DNA from: an uncultured Clostridia bacterium
GTDB lineage: Bacteria; Bacillota; Clostridia; Lachnospirales; Lachnospiraceae
Assembly: GCA_947088195.1 (NCBI GenBank)
Contig: CAMUFS010000097.1
Coordinates: 1-9,672, forward strand
Direction of reading: 5' to 3'
DNA length: 9,672 nt
The notes under the pieces are model-generated. The model did not search any database. It was not told the DNA's origin and was given only the letters and a program-made list of their open reading frames with translations. Below are positions 5,230 through 9,672 of the stretch, piece after piece. A program made the translations under genes and the position numbers. Each line of letters opens with the position of its first letter. Positions within the stretch are counted from its first letter, which is position 1.

Positions 5230-6999
5230 CTACTCAAACTGCGCTCTATATAATTGATGATAGAAGCCTTTTCTTTTCATCAGCTCCTCATGGGTTCCCT
5301 GTTCTACTATTTCTCCGTGATTTACTACCAAAATCACGTCAGCATTCTGGATGGTTGACAGACGGTGCGCGATCACAAAGCAGGTTTTATGCTCCATCAG
5401 CTTGCGCATTGCCTGCTGAATCTGTATCTCTGTCCGCGTATCGACGTTGGATGTCGCTTCATCTAGGATAAGCATGGGGGATTCTAAAAGCATTGCTCTT
5501 GCTATGGTAAGAAGCTGTTTCTGTCCCTTGGATATATTGGTTCCATCATCGCTTAGTATCGTATTGTAGCCATTTGGCAGGCGCTTAATAAAAGAATGGA
5601 TCTTCGCTGCTTTTGCCGCTGCCACAACCTCCTCCATGGTGGCCCCTTCTTTTCCATAGGCGATATTGTCAAAGATACTGCCCTCAAAAAGCCATGTATC
5701 TTGAAGCACCATCGCATAGGATTTTCTTAAGCTGCTTCTGGTGACATGTGTAGTCTCCTCCCCGTCGACATAGATATGACCGTCCCCCACATCATAAAAG
5801 CGCATTAACAGATTGATCAGTGTGGTCTTTCCTGCTCCAGTTGGCCCCACAATCGCCACTAGCTTGCCTTTTCTGGCATCCAAATTTAGATTTTTGATAA
5901 TTGTATTCCCTTTTGTATAGCCAAAGCTAACATTCTCGATGCGCACATTGCCTTGTACCTTGTGCAGTTCCTTGGCATCTTTTGCGTCAAGCGGTTCTGG
6001 TGATTCGTCAATTAACAGAAAAACACGTTCTGCCGCTGCGAGCGCAGACTGAAATTCACTGATAATATTGGCAAATTCATTGATGGGCCCAGAAAATTTT
6101 CTGGAATACAGGACAAAAGAAGAGATGTCCCCCACTGTCATGCTATTTGCCAGATAAAGAAGTGCGCCAAATACACTGATCAAGGAAAGGGAAAGATTAT
6201 TGATAAAATTTACTGTAGGACCTGTCACACTTCCATAATATTCTGCACGATAGTAGGATTCCACTGCTTCCTCATTTTTGGCATCAAATTTTGCGATGGT
6301 ATTTTCCTCCTGATGGTACGCCTTTAATGTTTTTTGCCCTGAGATCATTTCCTCCACAAACCCATTTAATTCTCCCAGCTTTTTGGAACGCAAGCGAAAG
6401 AGTGGTCTTGTCTTGCTGGTAATTAATTTTGTCATGCAGATGGAGAGCGGCACAGTAAAGACAAACACCAAAACTAATTTTGGCGAGATCACCACCATCA
6501 TGCTAAAGGCCCCAATCACTGTGATCACCGTCGCCAATATCTGCACTAGATCGTTGGAGAGGGAGGCGTTAATTGTATCAATATCATATGAAATGCGACT
6601 GATAATATCCCCCGTCTGATGTGTGTCAAAGTATCCGACAGGAAGGCTTAACAATCTGTCAAATACATCCTTTCTCATGCGAAACACAACCTTGCGGCTA
6701 ATATGGATCATTAATATTGACAAAAAATAGGATAATGCCGATGAGACTACATAGAAAATGACCATCAAGCCTGCATAGTAAAACACACGCTCAAAATCCA
6801 CTCTTCCCTTGCCAAATTCAATGGCATCGATCGCATAGCCAGACAAGGTAGGTCCTATCAAGGAAAACATATTGCTGCCGATTGTCAGTAAAAGTGCGAG
6901 CAGCAGAAGCCAGAAATAATTCATCATATACTTTCCAAGGCGGAGAATTGTGCCACGGCGATTCTTGGGCTTTTCGTAGGTTTTATTTTTATTTGCCAT
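5230..6999 (-). CDS. ABC exporter half-transporter, catalytic-site subunit (MdlB/TM288-like)
   Basis: A 589-residue protein with an N-terminal membrane domain of about six segments (residues 25-330) fused to an ATPase domain (about 350-589). ATPase motifs are Walker A GPTGAGKTT (385-393), Q-loop Gln433, signature ISKGQ (489-493), Walker B MLILDE with catalytic Glu514, and H-loop His545 in FVIAHRLSTI. The signature departs from LSGGQ while Walker B and the H-loop are canonical. Heterodimeric exporters such as TM287/288 show this pattern in the subunit that supplies the catalytic residues of the working ATP site. The start at 6999 has AGGAGG five bases upstream, overlapping the stop of the preceding exporter gene, so the two are almost certainly co-translated. 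The complex would sit in the cytoplasmic membrane and export a drug, lipid or peptide; the substrate cannot be read from the sequence. Confidence 0.95.
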   Translation of the reverse strand: MANKNKTYEKPKNRRGTILRLGKYMMNYFWLLLLALLLTIGSNMFSLIGPTLSGYAIDAIEFGKGRVDFERVFYYAGLMVIFYVVSSALSYFLSILMIHISRKVVFRMRKDVFDRLLSLPVGYFDTHQTGDIISRISYDIDTINASLSNDLVQILATVITVIGAFSMMVVISPKLVLVFVFTVPLSICMTKLITSKTRPLFRLRSKKLGELNGFVEEMISGQKTLKAYHQEENTIAKFDAKNEEAVESYYRAEYYGSVTGPTVNFINNLSLSLISVFGALLYLANSMTVGDISSFVLYSRKFSGPINEFANIISEFQSALAAAERVFLLIDESPEPLDAKDAKELHKVQGNVRIENVSFGYTKGNTIIKNLNLDARKGKLVAIVGPTGAGKTTLINLLMRFYDVGDGHIYVDGEETTHVTRSSLRKSYAMVLQDTWLFEGSIFDNIAYGKEGATMEEVVAAAKAAKIHSFIKRLPNGYNTILSDDGTNISKGQKQLLTIARAMLLESPMLILDEATSNVDTRTEIQIQQAMRKLMEHKTCFVIAHRLSTIQNADVILVVNHGEIVEQGTHEELMKRKGFYHQLYRAQFE

Positions 7000-7008
7000 C
7001 TCTTCCTC

Positions 7009-8757
7009 CTATGATGCCTCAGAAGCAATTCCCATCTGAGAGCGTCCGATCTCTCTGTATACCTGACAGCTCTCTAAAAGCTCCTCATGTGTTCCATAGC
7101 CTATCATCTCGCCATCCTCCAACACCAAAATATGATCGGCGTGCATAATAGAACTAATTCTCTGCGCGATAATCACGGTTGTTGTATCCTTAAAGTGTTC
7201 TTTTAACTCCTTCCTCAGCGAGGCATCGGTGCGATAATCCAATGCACTTGAGGAATCATCGAGAATTAAAATATCAGGATGCGCGGCAAGTGCTCTGGCA
7301 ATTAAGATTCTCTGCTTTTGTCCGCCACTTAGATTTGCTCCCTTTATATTTAGCTTATCATAGTAACCGCGGTTTTTCTCCTCCACAAACTCCTTTGCCT
7401 GCGCATACAAAATTGCCTGCTTCAGCTCCTCCTCTGTAAGCTCCCTTCCAAGCCTTACATTCTCCGAAATGGAGTCCTCAAACAATGCATCGTTCTGAAA
7501 CACCACGCCAAAACGGTGCCTAAGCTCACTGATTGGAATGGCGTGAATTGGTTTGCCATCAATATAGATGCTTCCTTCCGTCGCATCATAGAACCGCAAA
7601 AGCAGGCTGACCACCGTCGATTTTCCTGAGCCAGTCTCCCCGATAATGCCAAGTGTCTCTCCCTTTTTTATAGAAAAATTAATATTGGACAGATTATTCT
7701 CCACATGATTATAAGAAAAAGATACCTGATCAAAGCATATCATACAATCGGACCCTTTTTTGGATTCTTTTCCCGATTCTACTTCTTCTGTTATCACTTC
7801 CAGTTCTCTCTCATCCTCTGCGTCAAGCACGGCTACTATACGATCCGCAGAAGCGACTGCCTTGGAAATAATAACAAACATTTTTGAAATTGACATCATA
7901 GCATTTAAAATAATGGTAAAATAGGTCATAAAAGCGAGAATTTTCCCGACCTCACAGTGCCCCGCATTAACGCGGTAAGCTCCCGCTATAATTACCAATA
8001 CCAGACCAATATTTAAGAAGAAATTCATGGCTGGATTCACGACAGCCATTGTCATGCCTGCCTTCTTCTCTATCTTTACCACTTCCTCATTGATGGACGC
8101 AAAACGCTCCCTCTCATAGTGCGTCTTTGACAGTGCCTTGATCACACGGATTCCCGCAATATCCTCACGCACCAGACGGACAAACTGATCTAGGGCCTCC
8201 TGAAGCTTTGCATACATTGGGATGCCCTTTTTCGAGGTTGATGTCATAATAATAACAATAAAGGGAAGCACCGATACCAGAATTAAGGTTAGCACCGGAT
8301 CAAGAGTTAATGTAATTAGAATTCCCCCGATTAACAGAATAGGCGCACGCACGCCAAGCCGCTGCACCCTGCCAAGCATCTGGTGCAGGTTGTAGGTATC
8401 GCTGGTTAGCCTTGAGATCAGCGAGGGCTTTGTAAAGGCATCCGTGCTCTGATTTGACAGATATGTCACTTTAGAAAACAGATCATGACGCACTCTCTCT
8501 GTGGTATCCCTCGCCACCTTGGACGCCATTCGATTGGCCACGATATTGCCCACCCACGCCAGTATGGCACATAGAATCATCAAAAATCCCCACACAAAAA
8601 TCAGTTGTTTGTTGTTCATGGGAATGATATTGTCAATCATATGTGCCAATATCCACGGCAGGCACAGATCCATAATTGTCCCTGCGAATTTGACCGCAAA
8701 TCCAAGGCACATTCGCAGATAATATGGTCTTAAATAATAGGTCAGTACTCGTTTCAT
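7009..8757 (-). CDS. ABC exporter half-transporter, degenerate-site subunit (MdlA/TM287-like)
   Basis: A 582-residue half-transporter with a six-segment membrane domain (about residues 15-300) and an ATPase domain (about 338-582). Motifs are Walker A GETGSGKST (373-381), Q-loop Gln421, signature LSGGQ (476-480), Walker B ILILDD with Asp501 in place of catalytic Glu, and an H-loop where Gln532 (VIIAQRIS) replaces His. Both substitutions are typical of the degenerate-site subunit of heterodimeric exporters, for example TM287. Its intact LSGGQ would complete the working site formed with the Glu/His of the next gene product. A charged linker (about 311-337) joins the two domains. The ATG at 8757 has GGAGG seven bases upstream. 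It follows the hisIE stop by 21 bases and precedes its partner by 9. A link to histidine metabolism is not implied by adjacency alone. Confidence 0.95.
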   Translation of the reverse strand: MKRVLTYYLRPYYLRMCLGFAVKFAGTIMDLCLPWILAHMIDNIIPMNNKQLIFVWGFLMILCAILAWVGNIVANRMASKVARDTTERVRHDLFSKVTYLSNQSTDAFTKPSLISRLTSDTYNLHQMLGRVQRLGVRAPILLIGGILITLTLDPVLTLILVSVLPFIVIIMTSTSKKGIPMYAKLQEALDQFVRLVREDIAGIRVIKALSKTHYERERFASINEEVVKIEKKAGMTMAVVNPAMNFFLNIGLVLVIIAGAYRVNAGHCEVGKILAFMTYFTIILNAMMSISKMFVIISKAVASADRIVAVLDAEDERELEVITEEVESGKESKKGSDCMICFDQVSFSYNHVENNLSNINFSIKKGETLGIIGETGSGKSTVVSLLLRFYDATEGSIYIDGKPIHAIPISELRHRFGVVFQNDALFEDSISENVRLGRELTEEELKQAILYAQAKEFVEEKNRGYYDKLNIKGANLSGGQKQRILIARALAAHPDILILDDSSSALDYRTDASLRKELKEHFKDTTTVIIAQRISSIMHADHILVLEDGEMIGYGTHEELLESCQVYREIGRSQMGIASEAS

Positions 8758-8778
8758 TTTTATACCTCCAAATACCTG

Positions 8779-9672
8779 TCAGCGGTTGGATATCTCTCTT
8801 GTAATATCCTCCCAGCTCACTCCTTTTTCCACCATCAGTACCATGACATGATATAAAAAATCAGCGATCTCATATTTTATTTCCTCTGGCTCTGGATTCT
8901 TTGCAGCAATAATAATCTCCGCTGCCTCCTCCCCCACCTTCTTAAGAATTTTGTCAATTCCTTTTTCAAATAGATAATTGGTGTAAGAGCCTTCCTTGGG
9001 ATTTTCTTTTCTGTCAAGAATTGTTTTATATTCTTGTTGCAACACAACAAGTGGATTCACAGTTTTACAGCTCTTCTTTGCAATCTCATCGAAAAAGCAG
9101 GAATAGCTCCCTGTATGACATGCATTCCCTATCTGTGACACCTTGGCAAGAAGTGTATCTCTATCACAATCCGCGGACAATTCCTTCACATACTGAAAAT
9201 GCCCGGATGTCAGCCCCTTCACCCAAAGCTCCTGCCGGCTTCTGCTGTAATAGGTCATCCGACCTGTCAAAAGTGTTGTTTCATATGCTTCCTGATTCAT
9301 ATAGGCAAGCATCAGCACTTGGCTGGTTTTATAATCCTGAACCACCACAGGGATCAATCCATCCCCATTTGGAACAAGCTCCTGCCAAGAAAGCGCAGGA
9401 CTCAGTGTGAGCTTTGCCATCTGATTCACTGCATCCCTGCCAGATACCAAGGAATAGAGCGGAATCTCTACTTCTATTGAAAATTTATCTGACTCTGTTA
9501 TACATAAAGCGCCTGCAAACTCCAAGACTTCTTTTTGGAAGGTCTCTAAGGTCTGTTCCTCCCCACAAAAAATCAGCTTTTCCCTGCCAAAACGGGCAGA
9601 GGCCTCCGAGAGTGCCGTGTGCCATGTCCGTCCCTCTTCCCTCTCCTCTAGGGAAGGCAGAAAAAGTGCCTT
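8779..9672 (-). CDS. hisIE: phosphoribosyl-AMP cyclohydrolase / phosphoribosyl-ATP diphosphatase, 5'-partial, with extra N-terminal domain
   Basis: Catalyses steps two and three of histidine biosynthesis: hydrolysis of phosphoribosyl-ATP to the AMP form (HisE part) and ring opening of the latter (HisI part). The frame is open from the window's right edge, giving 297 residues here, so the true start lies outside. A TTG at 9525 is an internal codon, not a credible start. The HisI domain (about residues 95-195) has the metal-site motif DCDRD (168-172) and ACHTG with Cys185. The HisE domain (about 207-294) has KKVGEEAAEIIIAAKN and EIADFLYHVMVLM. Both are complete. At least 94 further residues precede HisI, whereas an ordinary HisIE has almost none (E. 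coli HisIE is about 200 residues in all). From memory, Lachnospiraceae HisIE proteins carry a degenerate HisA/HisF-like barrel there, and EASARFGREKLIF would fit. One HisI position usually Glu (KGETSGH) is Leu here (KGLTSGH). Confidence 0.95.
   Translation of the reverse strand, partial: KALFLPSLEEREEGRTWHTALSEASARFGREKLIFCGEEQTLETFQKEVLEFAGALCITESDKFSIEVEIPLYSLVSGRDAVNQMAKLTLSPALSWQELVPNGDGLIPVVVQDYKTSQVLMLAYMNQEAYETTLLTGRMTYYSRSRQELWVKGLTSGHFQYVKELSADCDRDTLLAKVSQIGNACHTGSYSCFFDEIAKKSCKTVNPLVVLQQEYKTILDRKENPKEGSYTNYLFEKGIDKILKKVGEEAAEIIIAAKNPEPEEIKYEIADFLYHVMVLMVEKGVSWEDITREISNR

Noticed and set aside
5178..5471. A plus-strand open frame of 97 codons at the exporter-recombinase junction
   Set aside because: Mostly antisense to the ATPase domain of the exporter, no convincing ribosome binding site, and low-complexity, Ser-rich product with no motif.
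9021..9410. A 129-codon plus-strand open frame, the longest on that strand
   Set aside because: It lies wholly antisense to the well-supported hisIE gene, its product has no recognisable motif, and its composition is what a shadow frame of hisIE gives.
9523..9525. TTG at 9525 as the start of hisIE
   Set aside because: The same frame stays open to the window edge, the codon sits within a continuous protein-like sequence, and no Shine-Dalgarno precedes it.
1..9672. CRISPR array, tRNA, rRNA or riboswitch
   Set aside because: No repeat-spacer pattern and no RNA gene landmarks were noticed. All gaps between genes are under 90 bases, too short for most structured RNA leaders.

Overview
The window looks like chromosomal DNA of a low-to-moderate GC Bacillota (Firmicutes), most likely a member of the Clostridia close to Lachnospiraceae. 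The grounds are strong GGAGG-type ribosome binding sites before nearly every gene, short genes packed with 8-30 base gaps, a HisIE protein carrying an extra N-terminal domain of a kind I recall from Lachnospiraceae, and a small serine recombinase of a type common in these bacteria. This placement is inferred from gene content, not from a search. All nine genes lie on the minus strand, so the biological reading order runs from the right end of the window to the left. No gene-free stretch exceeds 90 bases, and I see no rRNA, tRNA, CRISPR array, transposase or insertion sequence.

Right part (9672 to 5230): the 3' portion of a histidine biosynthesis gene, hisIE. Its reading frame stays open to the window edge, so the gene starts outside. 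Twenty-one bases later come two full-length ABC exporter half-transporters separated by 9 bases. Their motifs are complementary: the first has a degenerate Walker B (Asp for Glu) and Gln for the H-loop His but a canonical LSGGQ. The second has canonical Glu and His but an ISKGQ signature. Together they predict a heterodimeric exporter with one working and one degenerate ATP site.

Middle (5158 to 4511): a lone small serine recombinase with all catalytic residues, flanked by short dyads but by no other mobile-element gene.

Left part (4458 to 49): an OmpR-type response regulator, then an ABC ATPase, an ABC-2 permease and a short sensor kinase in a tight run, and finally a patatin-like phospholipase. 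The ATPase has a Glu where most ABC proteins have the Q-loop Gln, as in LanF/BcrA-type transporters that protect against lantibiotics or bacitracin. The module is therefore best read as a cell-envelope-stress or antimicrobial-peptide sensing and resistance system. The 85-base gap between the regulator and the ATPase holds four TTAACN-like repeats spaced 11-12 bases, ending 9 bases before a TATGAT -10 box. This is the layout expected of a promoter switched on by a PhoB/OmpR-type regulator, and the obvious candidate is the regulator encoded just upstream. The phospholipase is 30 bases after the kinase and could be part of the same output.

The most interesting points are the tandem-repeat promoter, the coupling of a patatin to a peptide-resistance module, the fused N-terminal domain of HisIE, and the patatin's CxCxxC cluster.
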